64,000 nucleotides of DNA from Acidobacteriaceae bacterium KBS 146. Its GTDB lineage: Bacteria > Acidobacteriota > Terriglobia > Terriglobales > Acidobacteriaceae. A model generated the notes under the pieces. That model saw only the letters and a program-made list of their open reading frames with translations. It ran no database searches and was not told the origin of the DNA. Every line of letters starts with the position of its first letter. Positions within the stretch are counted from its first letter, which is position 1. This document shows positions 51,711-60,720 of the stretch, one piece after another. A program made the translations under genes and the position numbers. The DNA lies in assembly GCA_000688615.1 (NCBI GenBank), contig JHVA01000001.1, positions 4,932,385 through 4,996,384 on the forward strand, written 5' to 3'.

Positions 51711-52328
51711 ATGAGCATAGGATCGGAAGAGAACACCAGTAGCGGACGTCCTACCGAAGTTCCGCAAAAGGGTGACCGCTACCTGTTCGGTAGCCTGGAC
51801 AGCTTCGCCAAAAATCAGGAAAAGCTGAGAGAGGTGAACTGGGGCTACGATCAGCCTGAAGGAATCGTTCTTGCGTCTCTGGACGCGGCGATCAACTGGG
51901 TTCGTAAGAATTCGGTGTGGCCAATGACCTTTGGTCTGGCCTGTTGCGCGATTGAGATGATGTCGATGGGCGGCTCGCGATATGACATCGCCCGCTTTGG
52001 GGCGGAGGTCTTTCGTCCTTCACCGCGGCAGAGCGATCTGATGATCATCGCGGGAAGGGTATCGCAGAAGATGGCGCCCGTGATTCGGCGGCTCTATGAG
52101 CAGATGCCGGAACCCAAATGGGTCATTTCGATGGGAGCCTGTGCTACTTCAGGCGGTGTCTTCAACAACTATGCTCTTCTGCAGGGTGTCAACCAGGTCA
52201 TTCCGGTGGATATCTATGTCCCCGGCTGCCCTCCTCGGCCCGAACAGCTGCTGTACGCTATCACGTTGTTGCAGGAGAAGATACAACGGGAGCGCGGAAC
52301 CGTTCGCAAGACTCTTAATCTCGCCTGA
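51711..52328 (+). CDS. nuoB: NADH-quinone oxidoreductase subunit B, unlinked to other nuo genes
   Basis: 205 residues. All four cluster N2 cysteines are present: FGLACCAIEMM, SMGACATSGG and VPGCPPRPEQLLYAI. It is a complete 4Fe-4S subunit of complex I, with a 40-residue N-terminal extension. No nuoA, nuoC or other complex I gene is in the window: the neighbours are glnD and an OmpA-like protein. It is either the only nuoB, moved out of the cluster, or a paralogue. Confidence 0.92.
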   Translation: MSIGSEENTSSGRPTEVPQKGDRYLFGSLDSFAKNQEKLREVNWGYDQPEGIVLASLDAAINWVRKNSVWPMTFGLACCAIEMMSMGGSRYDIARFGAEVFRPSPRQSDLMIIAGRVSQKMAPVIRRLYEQMPEPKWVISMGACATSGGVFNNYALLQGVNQVIPVDIYVPGCPPRPEQLLYAITLLQEKIQRERGTVRKTLNLA

Positions 52329-52398
52329 AAAACGGGAGAGAATGGGTAACTGCGAAGATTCTCCCTTTGGGGTTCGTGTTTGTATAACAGGTAAAGTA

Positions 52399-52427
52399 TT
52401 GAAAATATAGTTGCCGGAGAGTATTTT
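52399..52427 (+). promoter_or_regulatory. Promoter candidate of the OmpA-like gene
   Basis: TTGAAA (52399-52404), a 17-nt spacer and TATTTT (52422-52427). It lies in an AT-rich patch unlike the surrounding sequence. The start of transcription would be near 52434, giving a leader of about 110 nt. Confidence 0.5.
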
Positions 52428-52542
52428 TTACCGGTACAACTAGCAACCTGCGGTAAGCTTTACTGAATCGAAGCACCATATCAACAAGATTGAGCCGAAA
52501 TAGGCTCCTGACACTTGGAAGAATTTGAGCGGAGGAAGTCGA

Positions 52543-54168
52543 ATGGTTTATAGCCCTTTACGTAGTTTTGGCCGGTTCGTACTGGCTGCATGTGCAGTCA
52601 GCCTTGGAGTCGCAAGTCTGGGTGCGCAGACTCCCAGCACAACCGCCCCCGCGGGCCCTAACCCATCCCGCTTTGATGTCTTCACCGGGTACTCGTACTT
52701 CGGAGCTCATGGCCAGCTGAAGCCCCTTGGTGTCAACTACAGCTCCATCGATCTCGGAGCGATCGGAAGCGGCGCGTATTACTTCAACAAGTATTTTGGC
52801 GGCGAGATCAACTTCGTGGCCCATCCGGACGGAAAGAACGATGGACTGTATAGCGCTTCAGCCGGTCCGATCTTCCGTGCCCCGATGCAGAACTTCACGC
52901 TTTTTGCTCACGGCCTGGCCGGCGGAAGCAAGCTGGTTGGTCCGAGCTCCTATCACTCGTATCAGTACCACAACCCCTGGACCTGGGGCACCACGCTGAC
53001 AGCGGGCGGCGGCATGGATTATGACCTGCCGTTCTGGAACAACCGGTTCTCTTTCCGTCTGTTTGAAGCCGATTATCGTTACGTTCACACGAACTTTGGT
53101 CCCTACACCCCTCCTCCCAGCGGACCGACCGGGGGACGTGCAAACCTAAACGGTGTTGATCTCAGCACCGGTATCGTGACGCACTTCGGCCACATCATTC
53201 CTCCTCCTCCTGTCACCTTCACCTGCTCGGCCTCGCCCGCGACGGCCTACCCGGGTGACCCTATCACTGTGACCGGAACGGCTGCGAATCTGAACCCGAA
53301 GAAGACCGCGACCTATAACTGGACCTCGGATGGCGGCACAGTCTCCGGTACCGAGACCACTGCGAACGTCACCACCACCAACCTGAATCCCGGCAGCTAC
53401 ACCGTCAAGGGCCATGTATCCGAGGGCAACAAGCCCGGCCAGATGGCGGACTGCTCGGCTCCGTTCACCATTCAGCAGTTCCAACCCCCGACGGTCACCT
53501 GCTCGGCCAATCCTTCGACGGTTGCTCCTGGAGACTCCTCCACAATCACCGCTCAGGGAACCAGCCCGCAGAATCGTCCTCTGACCTACAGCTACAGCTC
53601 GACGGCTGGATCGGTGACCGGCAACACCTCAACGGCTACCCTCAACACCACTGGCGCAGCTCCGGGAACCATTACGGTGACAGCGAACGTGGTTGACGAT
53701 AAGGGCCAGTCGGCCTCCTGCACCGCGACCGTCACGGTCAATGCGCCTCCGCCACCGCCGGCGCCTACGACCCAGGCACTCTGCTCGATCAACTTCGATC
53801 GTGACAAGCGCCGTCCGACCCGCGTTGACAACGAAGCCAAGGCCTGCCTTGACGATGTTGCTCTGAACATGCAGCGCTCCTCCGATGCCAAGCTCGCAGT
53901 TGTCGGTAATGCCGCCAGCAAAGAGAAGGGCGGAGCCAAGGCTGCCTCTGCTCGCGCTGTCAACACGAAGGACTACCTGGTGAAGGAGAAGGGAATCGAC
54001 GCTAGCCGCATCTCGGTATACACGGGATCGCAGGATAGCAAGTCGGCATCCTCAACCCTGATCCCGACTGGTGCCAACTTCGATCAGACTGGCCTTACTG
54101 CGGTCGACGAAAGCACAACGAAGGCGGTTTCACGGACCCGCCCGGCAACCCGCCGTCACAAGAAGTAG
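52543..54168 (+). CDS. OmpA-like outer-membrane protein with Ig-like domains
   Basis: 541 residues from ATG 52543 with GGAGGAA upstream. Signal peptide to about SLGAQ. N-terminal beta-barrel-like part (FDVFTGYSYFGAHGQLKPLGVNYSSIDLG ... DYRYVHTNFG), two PKD/Ig-like repeats each starting (F)TCSASPATAYPGD / VTCSANPSTVAPGD with paired Cys, a Pro linker, and a C-terminal OmpA-like domain (CSINFDRDKRRPTRVDNEAKACLDDVA; AVVGNAASKEKGGAKAASARAVNTKDYLVKEKGIDASRI). The last part should bind peptidoglycan, anchoring the outer membrane. A strong terminator follows. Confidence 0.85.
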   Translation: MVYSPLRSFGRFVLAACAVSLGVASLGAQTPSTTAPAGPNPSRFDVFTGYSYFGAHGQLKPLGVNYSSIDLGAIGSGAYYFNKYFGGEINFVAHPDGKNDGLYSASAGPIFRAPMQNFTLFAHGLAGGSKLVGPSSYHSYQYHNPWTWGTTLTAGGGMDYDLPFWNNRFSFRLFEADYRYVHTNFGPYTPPPSGPTGGRANLNGVDLSTGIVTHFGHIIPPPPVTFTCSASPATAYPGDPITVTGTAANLNPKKTATYNWTSDGGTVSGTETTANVTTTNLNPGSYTVKGHVSEGNKPGQMADCSAPFTIQQFQPPTVTCSANPSTVAPGDSSTITAQGTSPQNRPLTYSYSSTAGSVTGNTSTATLNTTGAAPGTITVTANVVDDKGQSASCTATVTVNAPPPPPAPTTQALCSINFDRDKRRPTRVDNEAKACLDDVALNMQRSSDAKLAVVGNAASKEKGGAKAASARAVNTKDYLVKEKGIDASRISVYTGSQDSKSASSTLIPTGANFDQTGLTAVDESTTKAVSRTRPATRRHKK

Positions 54169-54187
54169 CAAATAGCAGCACTTACAG

Positions 54188-54223
54188 AAAGCTGGCCGGG
54201 GATCAAACCCGGCCAGCTTTTTT
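54188..54223 (+). terminator. Intrinsic terminator of the OmpA-like gene
   Basis: A perfect 12-bp stem (54189-54200 with 54208-54219, loop GATCAAA) runs into a T-run to 54223. One of the clearest terminators in the window. Confidence 0.9.
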
Positions 54224-54280
54224 GCTATCCAAGTAGTTAACAGCGAGACGCATCTCGTCCGCTAGACTGATACGAGAATC

Positions 54281-56314
54281 ATGCGACACCTAAATAAACG
54301 GTCCCCTCTCCTAGCACTCCTTGCTGCTTTGGTATTTGCTCCGGTTTTCTCCCACGCTCTTCCTTCCTCAGACTGGCTTCCTTACGGTCCAGATGGTGGA
54401 GATGCACGAGCGTTCGCCGCTGATCCCCATGACAACCAGCATCTTTATCTCGGCACTGCCACGGGCTGGATCTATGAGTCTCGCAATGGCGGCGGCAACT
54501 GGAAGCGACTGGCGAGGGTTGGCAAGCGCGACGACCTGGTGTTGGACAATATCGTTCTCGATCCCTCGACTCCGGGACGCATCTTTGTCGGAGCCTGGGT
54601 CTTGAGCAGCGCCGATGGCGGCCTTTACACGAGCGGCGATAACGGTGAGACCTGGACGGTCGTGCCGGAGATGAAGGGCCAGTCGATCCGTGCTTTGGTC
54701 ACAGCACCTTCTGACCCGAAGGTGATTGTGGCGGGAACTCTCAAGGGCGTTTACAAGAGCACAGACGGCGGGATGCATTGGAAGCTCATCAGTCCGGAAG
54801 GCAGCATGGAGCTTCACGAGGTTGAATCGATCGCCATCGATCCAAAAGACCCGAAGATTATCTACGCCGGAACATGGCATCTGCCCTGGAAGACGACTGA
54901 CGATGGAGCGCACTGGTCGAATATCAAAGAGGGTGTGATTGACGACTCTGACGTCTTCTCGATCATCATCGATCCGAAGGATCCAAGTGTTGTCTATGCC
55001 AGCGCATGCTCGGGAATCTACAAGAGTGAGAGCGCGGGATCGTTGTTTCACAAGATTCAGGGAATTCCGTCGACGGCTCGGAGGACTCGTGTCCTGATGC
55101 AGGATCCTCAGCATCAGAACATCGTCTTTGCTGGAACGACAGAAGGGCTTTATCGAACGACGGACTCGGGAAAGACGTGGGTTCGCACGACCGGGCCGGA
55201 GTTGATCGTCAATGATGTTTATGTCGATCCGAAGGACACGAATCGCGTCATGCTAGCGACGGATCGCGGCGGCGTTCTGGTTTCGAACGACGATGGAGCC
55301 AGCTTCCGTGCTACGAATGCAGGGTTCTCCTCGCGTCAGATTACTTCTTACGTCGAGGACATGAATCATCCTGGCACGATCTACGTGGGGATGGTGAACG
55401 ACAAAGCCTGGGGCGGCGTCTTTATGAGCACGAATGGCGGCCTGACCTGGGCGCAGAAGAATGCCGGCCTTGAGCCGCACGACGTCTTCAGTCTCGGGCA
55501 GGCCCCCGATGGAACGGTTCTCGCGGGAACCCGACATGGAATTTATCGGCTGAACGGAGAGCTCTGGAGCAAGGTCGAGAAGGTTTCGCTCGAGCTTCCT
55601 GTTACCGAACCGCCGCCGGCTCCAAAGCCTGTCACGGTGCGGAAGAAGGGCGCCAAGACGGTGGCTCGGCCGCGTCCTGTTCCGGTGAAAAAGAAGCCTG
55701 CGCCGAAGCCCTTCGATGGAACAGTATTTGCTTTTGCACGCGATCATGATCAGGTCTTCGCCGCGACCTCGGATGGAATCCTGAGGAGCGTCGATGGGGG
55801 ACAGAGCTGGAATCTTGTAGCTGATCCTCAAGGACACGTCTGGTATTCGATTGCTTCGTCCAAGTCGAACGTTATTTCGGCATCGCTCTCGAGAATTTCC
55901 TTCTCGCCAGACGATGGCAAGACATGGACCGCCGTCAAGCCTCCTGCGGATCTGACCCAGATTACGGCGGTTGCGGTTGACGGCTCGGGGGGTCTTTGGG
56001 CGGGTGGACGCGAGGGTGTCTATCTCTCTGAAGATAAGGGATCGACGTGGCAGATCGTAAAGAATCTGTTTGTCCGGGATGTGAACAGCATCTTCTATGA
56101 CGAGAAGGGGCAGCGCGTTCTGGTAACGGCGAACAGCTCGACCACGATCGCCTTTGCGGCGCATCTTCCGGATAAGAAGGTCAGTTACTGGAACACGGGT
56201 TGGAACCTGCGCCTGATGCGTCCGGTTGGAGACCACATGGTGGCGGCCACTCTGTTTGACGGCGTTGTGATTCAGCCCCAGATGGTGAACTCGGCCGAGG
56301 TGAGTACGCACTGA
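54281..56314 (+). CDS. Secreted BNR/Asp-box (YCF48-like) repeat protein
   Basis: 677 residues with a signal peptide (LLALLAALVFAPVFSHA). Many Asp-box repeats of the type S-X-D-X-G-X-T/N-W: ESRNGGGNWKRL, TSGDNGETWTVV, KSTDGGMHWKLI, RTTDSGKTWVRT, MSTNGGLTWAQK, RSVDGGQSWNLV, LSEDKGSTWQIV. They form one or two beta-propellers. A basic Pro/Lys linker (PPPAPKP...KKKPAPKPF) splits them at about 445-480. Function unknown: sialidase-like fold without the catalytic residues that I can identify. Its 3' end lies 49 bp before mqnE. Confidence 0.82.
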   Translation: MRHLNKRSPLLALLAALVFAPVFSHALPSSDWLPYGPDGGDARAFAADPHDNQHLYLGTATGWIYESRNGGGNWKRLARVGKRDDLVLDNIVLDPSTPGRIFVGAWVLSSADGGLYTSGDNGETWTVVPEMKGQSIRALVTAPSDPKVIVAGTLKGVYKSTDGGMHWKLISPEGSMELHEVESIAIDPKDPKIIYAGTWHLPWKTTDDGAHWSNIKEGVIDDSDVFSIIIDPKDPSVVYASACSGIYKSESAGSLFHKIQGIPSTARRTRVLMQDPQHQNIVFAGTTEGLYRTTDSGKTWVRTTGPELIVNDVYVDPKDTNRVMLATDRGGVLVSNDDGASFRATNAGFSSRQITSYVEDMNHPGTIYVGMVNDKAWGGVFMSTNGGLTWAQKNAGLEPHDVFSLGQAPDGTVLAGTRHGIYRLNGELWSKVEKVSLELPVTEPPPAPKPVTVRKKGAKTVARPRPVPVKKKPAPKPFDGTVFAFARDHDQVFAATSDGILRSVDGGQSWNLVADPQGHVWYSIASSKSNVISASLSRISFSPDDGKTWTAVKPPADLTQITAVAVDGSGGLWAGGREGVYLSEDKGSTWQIVKNLFVRDVNSIFYDEKGQRVLVTANSSTTIAFAAHLPDKKVSYWNTGWNLRLMRPVGDHMVAATLFDGVVIQPQMVNSAEVSTH

Positions 56315-56363
56315 GGTGTTTCGCGGCGGGCGGCAGCAGGCGGCAAAGGATTAGAATCGTGCT

Positions 56364-57545
56364 ATGAGCCTGGATGCCACCACGATAAATCTGAATGCTA
56401 CCTCAGAGCCGCTTGCCCGGCCGCGACACTCTTTCCAGACGGATGATCGCACCTTGGAGCCGATCGCCGAAAAGGTGATATCAGGCGAACGTCTGACGTT
56501 CGAGGACGGCGTTCAGCTGTATCGCAGCGGCGACATACTTGCGGTGGGCTGGCTGGCGAATTACGTTCGCGAGAAACTGCACGGTAACATCGCCTACTTC
56601 AACGTTAATCGTCATATCAATCCCACCAACATCTGCGTTGCTTCGTGCAGGTTGTGTGCGTTTGGCCGGAAGAAGGGCGACGCCGGAACCTACACGATGG
56701 CACTGGAAGAGGCGTGGGAGACGGCCGGCGCCGGTTACACCGAGGCTGTGACAGAGTTCCACATCGTGGGCGGCCTGCATCCGGATCTTCCGTTTGAATA
56801 CTTCATGGACCTGGTACGCGGGCTGAAGGAGCGGTTTCCGAAGGTTCACATCAAGGCGTTCACGATGGTCGAGGTTGCGTTTCTGGCGAAGCGGGGCAAG
56901 ATGACCATCGAAGAGACGCTGAAGCGGATGAAGGAGGCCGGGGTGGATTCGATGCCCGGCGGCGGCGCGGAGATCTTTGCGGATCGAATCCGGCACATCA
57001 TCTGCGATCACAAGATCGATGGATCGGAGTGGCTGGATACGGCGCGGATGGCGCACAAGATTGGACTGCGATCGAATGCGACGATGTTGTACGGTCACGT
57101 CGAAAACGACGAGGACCGCGTGGATCACCTGGTTCGCCTGCGCGAGGTGCAGGATGAGACGGGCGGGTTCCAGACGTTTATTCCGCTGTCGTTTCATCCC
57201 GACAACACGGCGCTGGCCCACATTCCAAAGACAACCGGAATGCTGGACATCAAGCAGATTGCAGTGGGGCGGTTGATGCTCGACAACTTTTCCCACATCA
57301 AGAGCTACTGGCAGATGGTCTCGCCGAAGATGGCGCAGATCTCGCTGCGGTTTGGTGCGGACGATATCGACGGCACGGTGGTCGAGGAGAAGATTTATCA
57401 CGATGCCGGGGCCACGACGCCTCAAGGGCTGCGCCGGAAGGACCTGGTGAGGTTGATTACCGAGGCTGGTCGTGAGCCGTTTGAGCGGGACACGATGTAC
57501 CGTGCAGTGACCCGGACTGAAGATACGTTTACGGTTGCGGTTTGA
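56364..57545 (+). CDS. mqnE: Aminofutalosine synthase
   Basis: 393 residues. A radical-SAM enzyme with the CX3CX2C cluster CVASCRLC (Cys91, Cys95, Cys98). It joins SAM and 3-[(1-carboxyvinyl)oxy]benzoate into aminofutalosine in the futalosine route to menaquinone. Family parts: GNIAYFNVNRHINPTNIC, VTEFHIVGGLHPDLPFEY, SMPGGGAEIFADRIR, TPQGLRRKDLVRLI. MqnC relatives differ in the first motif, so MqnE is favoured. It shows that the organism uses the futalosine rather than the classical Men pathway. Other mqn genes are not in the window. Confidence 0.93.
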   Translation: MSLDATTINLNATSEPLARPRHSFQTDDRTLEPIAEKVISGERLTFEDGVQLYRSGDILAVGWLANYVREKLHGNIAYFNVNRHINPTNICVASCRLCAFGRKKGDAGTYTMALEEAWETAGAGYTEAVTEFHIVGGLHPDLPFEYFMDLVRGLKERFPKVHIKAFTMVEVAFLAKRGKMTIEETLKRMKEAGVDSMPGGGAEIFADRIRHIICDHKIDGSEWLDTARMAHKIGLRSNATMLYGHVENDEDRVDHLVRLREVQDETGGFQTFIPLSFHPDNTALAHIPKTTGMLDIKQIAVGRLMLDNFSHIKSYWQMVSPKMAQISLRFGADDIDGTVVEEKIYHDAGATTPQGLRRKDLVRLITEAGREPFERDTMYRAVTRTEDTFTVAV

Positions 57546-57651
57546 TGCTTCCGGGCTTGTCTTTTTCTCTGCTTCGCTTGAGAGGCAGAACAACGATGTT
57601 GTGGTGTTAGGGTAATCTGCTGTCGCCGGGTAAGCTTTGCCCTGATTGGCG

Positions 57652-57686
57652 AACCGCAGATCCTTCGACTGCGCTCCGCTGAGGGA
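57652..57686. repeat. Dispersed REP-like element, copy h (left half)
   Basis: Left end AACCGCAGATCCTTCGACTG with GCGCTCCGCTGAGGGA; the usual right end is lost. It lies between mqnE and a convergent BNR-type gene. Confidence 0.7.
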
Positions 57687-57697
57687 GGGCCGTGCGA

Positions 57698-58843
57698 TCA
57701 GCGGGCGAGGGCGTGAGTGCGTAGTTTGCCGATGCGACCGTCTAGGCCTACGACGAAAGGGAGAGAGAGGGCGTTCCAGTTCTTGTCGGCGTCGGGTGGG
57801 TCTTGTGGAGAAGGTTTGAGAGCTGTCCAGTTACGGCCGTCGTCGCGGGAGATATCGGTGCCGTTGGGGCCTACTGTGATCCAGGTTTTAGTCCTGGCGT
57901 CGTAGGCGACTGAGCTACGGTAGCCGTGGGGTGGGGTTTGAGCGGCGAGATATGTTCCACCAGTACCTGGATTGGTATAAGCAGCTGTCGATTTGCTGGA
58001 ATTCGCATCTTTGTAATCGCCTCCGACAATCACGGCTTTGTACCAGTAACCTGAATGATCATCGACTCCGATAGCGAAAGAACCGGCCGATGGTCCTTTG
58101 GCTAAAGGTATAGGCTCGGCCTGCCAATATACCTGTTCCAACCTCCCGCGGTTCTTATCCGTAGGTTTGATTGGTCCAAAGTCCCCCAGCTCAAAACATT
58201 CACTATCGACGCCGACACATATGGAGATCCGTAGCAGACGTGATCCTTTCGGGCCGCCCGTGATGAAGCCGTCAGGCGACATCCCATTCGTCTGAAGAAC
58301 TAACGATGAATTACTGGCAGCGAACAGTCCTTCTTCGTCCAAAGCCTTAGGTAAAACGCGACCTCGCGCCCAGTTGTTGCCACCGTCGAAGGTAAGAAAG
58401 ATTGCGAATCGTCCATTCACCGGATCGCCAACGAGAGAACCGAACAGCTTTTCTTTGGGATCGATTTTGATGGCGTCCCAGAAGCCTTCTTTGTCGGGAT
58501 TCGTGAAGACGAGCTTCCAGGTCTTGCAGCCATCGGTGGTTTTGTAGAGGCGGGAGAGGTCGCCTTTGCCCGAGGACATGACGATGGCGGTGTTCTGGTC
58601 AAAGGCCTGGATTGCGCGGAAGTCCAGTTTGTCGGCGTTGGGTGGGGTGGAGCAGTGCTGCCAGGTGGCGCCGTCGTCGGTGGTGCGGAGGACGGTTCCT
58701 TCAGTTCCGCTGGCCCAGGCGATGCCGTTGCCGAGGGAGTGGATGCCGCGTAGACCGGCGGTGGTGTGAGAGCTCTGGAGGGTGAACTGTGCGAGGCTGG
58801 GTGTGGCCATCAAGAGAAGAATCGCAGAGGTGGCCAAACGCAT
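57698..58843 (-). CDS. Secreted YCF48/BNR-like propeller protein
   Basis: 381 residues from ATG 58843 (a TTG at 58849 is an alternative). Signal peptide LATSAILLLMATPSLAQ. Asp-box-type blades: RTTDDGATWQHC, KTTDGCKTWKLV, LTFDGGNNWARG, ISRDDGRNWTAL. It resembles the photosystem-II-assembly-factor-like group of bacterial propellers with unknown role. Cys pairs may stabilise it. Longer than YCF48, with an inserted loop (about 170-270). It lies near the other BNR protein, but on the opposite strand. Confidence 0.82.
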   Translation of the reverse strand: MRLATSAILLLMATPSLAQFTLQSSHTTAGLRGIHSLGNGIAWASGTEGTVLRTTDDGATWQHCSTPPNADKLDFRAIQAFDQNTAIVMSSGKGDLSRLYKTTDGCKTWKLVFTNPDKEGFWDAIKIDPKEKLFGSLVGDPVNGRFAIFLTFDGGNNWARGRVLPKALDEEGLFAASNSSLVLQTNGMSPDGFITGGPKGSRLLRISICVGVDSECFELGDFGPIKPTDKNRGRLEQVYWQAEPIPLAKGPSAGSFAIGVDDHSGYWYKAVIVGGDYKDANSSKSTAAYTNPGTGGTYLAAQTPPHGYRSSVAYDARTKTWITVGPNGTDISRDDGRNWTALKPSPQDPPDADKNWNALSLPFVVGLDGRIGKLRTHALAR

Positions 58844-58849
58844 GGGCAA

Positions 58850-59378
58850 GGATAACAGGGCTTCTTTTTTTCGAGGCGAAGGTATCGGCGAGAGTCGCTC
58901 GTTTGCTGAGCAGGGCTTGCGGCTGCCCTTTGGAGAGAGTAGAGGTCAGAACTGTCCTGCGATGAGACACAACGATTCTCGGAATTCCTGTGATGCAGTG
59001 GCATTGTGAAAATGTTTGCTCTCGGAAGGGTAATTTCTTGTCCTAAGGGACAATCTCTTGCGTGTAAAAGGTTGCTTCACGAGTGGAGAAATATTGAGTT
59101 TTAGGTGAATTCGCGAAGAAATTATCAAATTTTAAGAATGGCCGCTGGCTTGCAATAGGCAGTTGCGTATCAACAACGACTTAGCAGTAGCCGTGCTGGT
59201 CGGATTTGCAAGACCGATTGACATGGCGTAACGAAGGAAACTTCGCGAGAGCGAACCTGTGTCTCGGCGAAACGATGCTCGGACCGGGAGGGAAGTGGAA
59301 GTGATTTCCCTCGGTCAGGGTGAGTCGGTGTATTGATCGGGCCTATTTGTAGGAATTACTTCTCCAGAGGGAGTGTGT
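58850..59378. other. Gene-free stretch before the small membrane ORF
   Basis: No open frame with family features. A TTGTCC/GGACAA hairpin lies near 59039-59052. A larger bulged stem lies at 59282-59316 (GGGAA/TTCCC core plus a GACC/GGTC base). The last part looks like a structured leader to the short ORF at 59379. No promoter could be set with confidence. Confidence 0.5.
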
Positions 59379-59468
59379 ATGTATATTTTCTTTCTTCCGT
59401 CCTTGGTTGCTCTCATCGTTATCGGTGGTATCACGCTGAGGGACCAGTTCCAATTCAAGCTGCAGTAA
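59379..59468 (+). CDS. Candidate 29-residue single-pass membrane peptide
   Basis: ATG 59379 has GGGAG 5 nt upstream. The product MYIFFLPSLVALIVIGGITL continues with RDQFQFKLQ: one transmembrane helix, then a charged, amphipathic tail. A stable terminator begins 20 bp after the stop, so the ORF could be a complete transcription unit. It is too short for statistical support. It does not match KdpF, CydX or other small subunits I know. Supporting signs are the ribosome site, the helix and the terminator. Not supported by conservation, since none can be checked here. Confidence 0.5.
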   Translation: MYIFFLPSLVALIVIGGITLRDQFQFKLQ

Positions 59469-59487
59469 TTCGCTAGCCGTTGACGAA

Positions 59488-59522
59488 AAAGAGGTCGGGT
59501 CCGAAAGGGCCTGGCCTCTTTG
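59488..59522. terminator. Terminator hairpin with GAAA tetraloop
   Basis: A 15-bp stem with three G-U type pairs (59488-59502 with 59507-59521) caps on GAAA. A-rich on the left and T-rich on the right, it can work on both strands. It ends just before the MFS stop at 59527, serving the small ORF and possibly the MFS gene. Confidence 0.75.
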
Positions 59523-59526
59523 CGCT

Positions 59527-60699
59527 TTAACGTGACGTAGAAGCCGGATCGGCGGGGAGGATTCCGGGGGAGAGTAGCAGGAGGAGAGCGACTCCGAGGG
59601 TGGGAACGAGGAGCCCTGCACGGAGGCTGCCGAAGTGAGTTGAGATGACGCCGGTGAGCCAAGGCAGGGTGGCTCCTCCGAGAGAGGCAGAGGCAAAGAG
59701 GCGGCCGAGGCGGGGGTGGTTGGAGGAGCGGGAGAGCAGGAAGGCGATGATGAGGGGATAGACGGGGCCGATGGCTGCTCCAGTGAGGATGGCGGTGCCG
59801 AGCAGGATGGAGTGCGATGGATGGGGGAGGACGATGAGGACGATCTGCGTGGTGAGAAGCAGTGCGAGGGAGATGCGGTAGAGCGCGGCCTCGGAGATGC
59901 GGAAGAGGAGGGTGGCCATCGCTAAACGGCTGATGAGCTCGGAAAGCCAGTAGAGCATGGCGATGGTGGGAGCGCTGATGGTGGAGTTATTACGAGCGGC
60001 GAAGCTGGGGAGCCATCCTCCTAGAGAGTTCTCATTGCCGATGTAGAGGAGCATGCAGGTTGCGAAGAGCAGGATGGAAGCCACGGGCATTGGTGAAGAC
60101 GGCGACGTGGTTTGAGTTGGAGCGGAGCTGGGATTGGTGAGAGTGCGCGGAAGGGTAGCGACGAGGATTCCGCCGAGTGCCACGATGGCGGTGGTCAGAA
60201 GAAAGAAGAGTCGCGTGTTGGAGGGGCCGGAGAGTCGGGCGAGAGCAGGGCACGCAATGGCTCCAATGCTCCAACTCACGTTGAAGAGAGCGAGGGTGCG
60301 GGCGCGGTGGATGGTGGAGAGGCCGGCAATGACGTTACCCGCAGTGAGGCCGGCGGAGATTCCGATTCCGGTTGCGAAGAGGGCGAAGTGAGCGAGGGGG
60401 AATCCAACCCAGGCGAGCATGGCGGTGCCAACGACGGAGAGGGCAGCGCCGGAGAGAAGGCTGAGGCGGGGATTGCGGGTGGCGAACCAGGCTCCAACGA
60501 GTTGACCGAGGAAAGACGCGGTGAAGAGAGTTCCGGCCTGAGCATCCTGAATGTTCCATCTGGCGATGAGTGCGGGAAGCAGAGGGCCGAGCATCACGGT
60601 GACAAGTCCCCAGGCCGCGGTGCAGGCGAAGAGCGGCGAGAGCCGGCGCCAGGTGGCGATGGGTGGGATGTCTGCGGCAGAGTTTTCGTGTGAGGCCAT
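59527..60699 (-). CDS. MFS transporter, probably for a sugar
   Basis: 390 residues with about 12 hydrophobic helices (for example LFACTAAWGLVTVMLGPLLPAL, LSGAALSVVGTAMLAWVGFPL, LLGTAILTGAAIGPVYPLIIAFLL). Overall it resembles the FucP/sugar-proton symporter type of the major facilitator superfamily. It lies 21 bp after a LacI-type regulator gene, so the two form an operon. LacI-type control suggests a sugar substrate; the exact one is unknown. Confidence 0.85.
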   Translation of the reverse strand: MASHENSAADIPPIATWRRLSPLFACTAAWGLVTVMLGPLLPALIARWNIQDAQAGTLFTASFLGQLVGAWFATRNPRLSLLSGAALSVVGTAMLAWVGFPLAHFALFATGIGISAGLTAGNVIAGLSTIHRARTLALFNVSWSIGAIACPALARLSGPSNTRLFFLLTTAIVALGGILVATLPRTLTNPSSAPTQTTSPSSPMPVASILLFATCMLLYIGNENSLGGWLPSFAARNNSTISAPTIAMLYWLSELISRLAMATLLFRISEAALYRISLALLLTTQIVLIVLPHPSHSILLGTAILTGAAIGPVYPLIIAFLLSRSSNHPRLGRLFASASLGGATLPWLTGVISTHFGSLRAGLLVPTLGVALLLLLSPGILPADPASTSR

Positions 60700-60720
60700 T
60701 CGTGGAGAGGTGAACCTCGG

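Noticed and set aside
59379..59468. Assignment of the 29-residue ORF as KdpF or CydX
   Set aside because: Sequence does not match those subunits and no kdp or cyd genes are adjacent.
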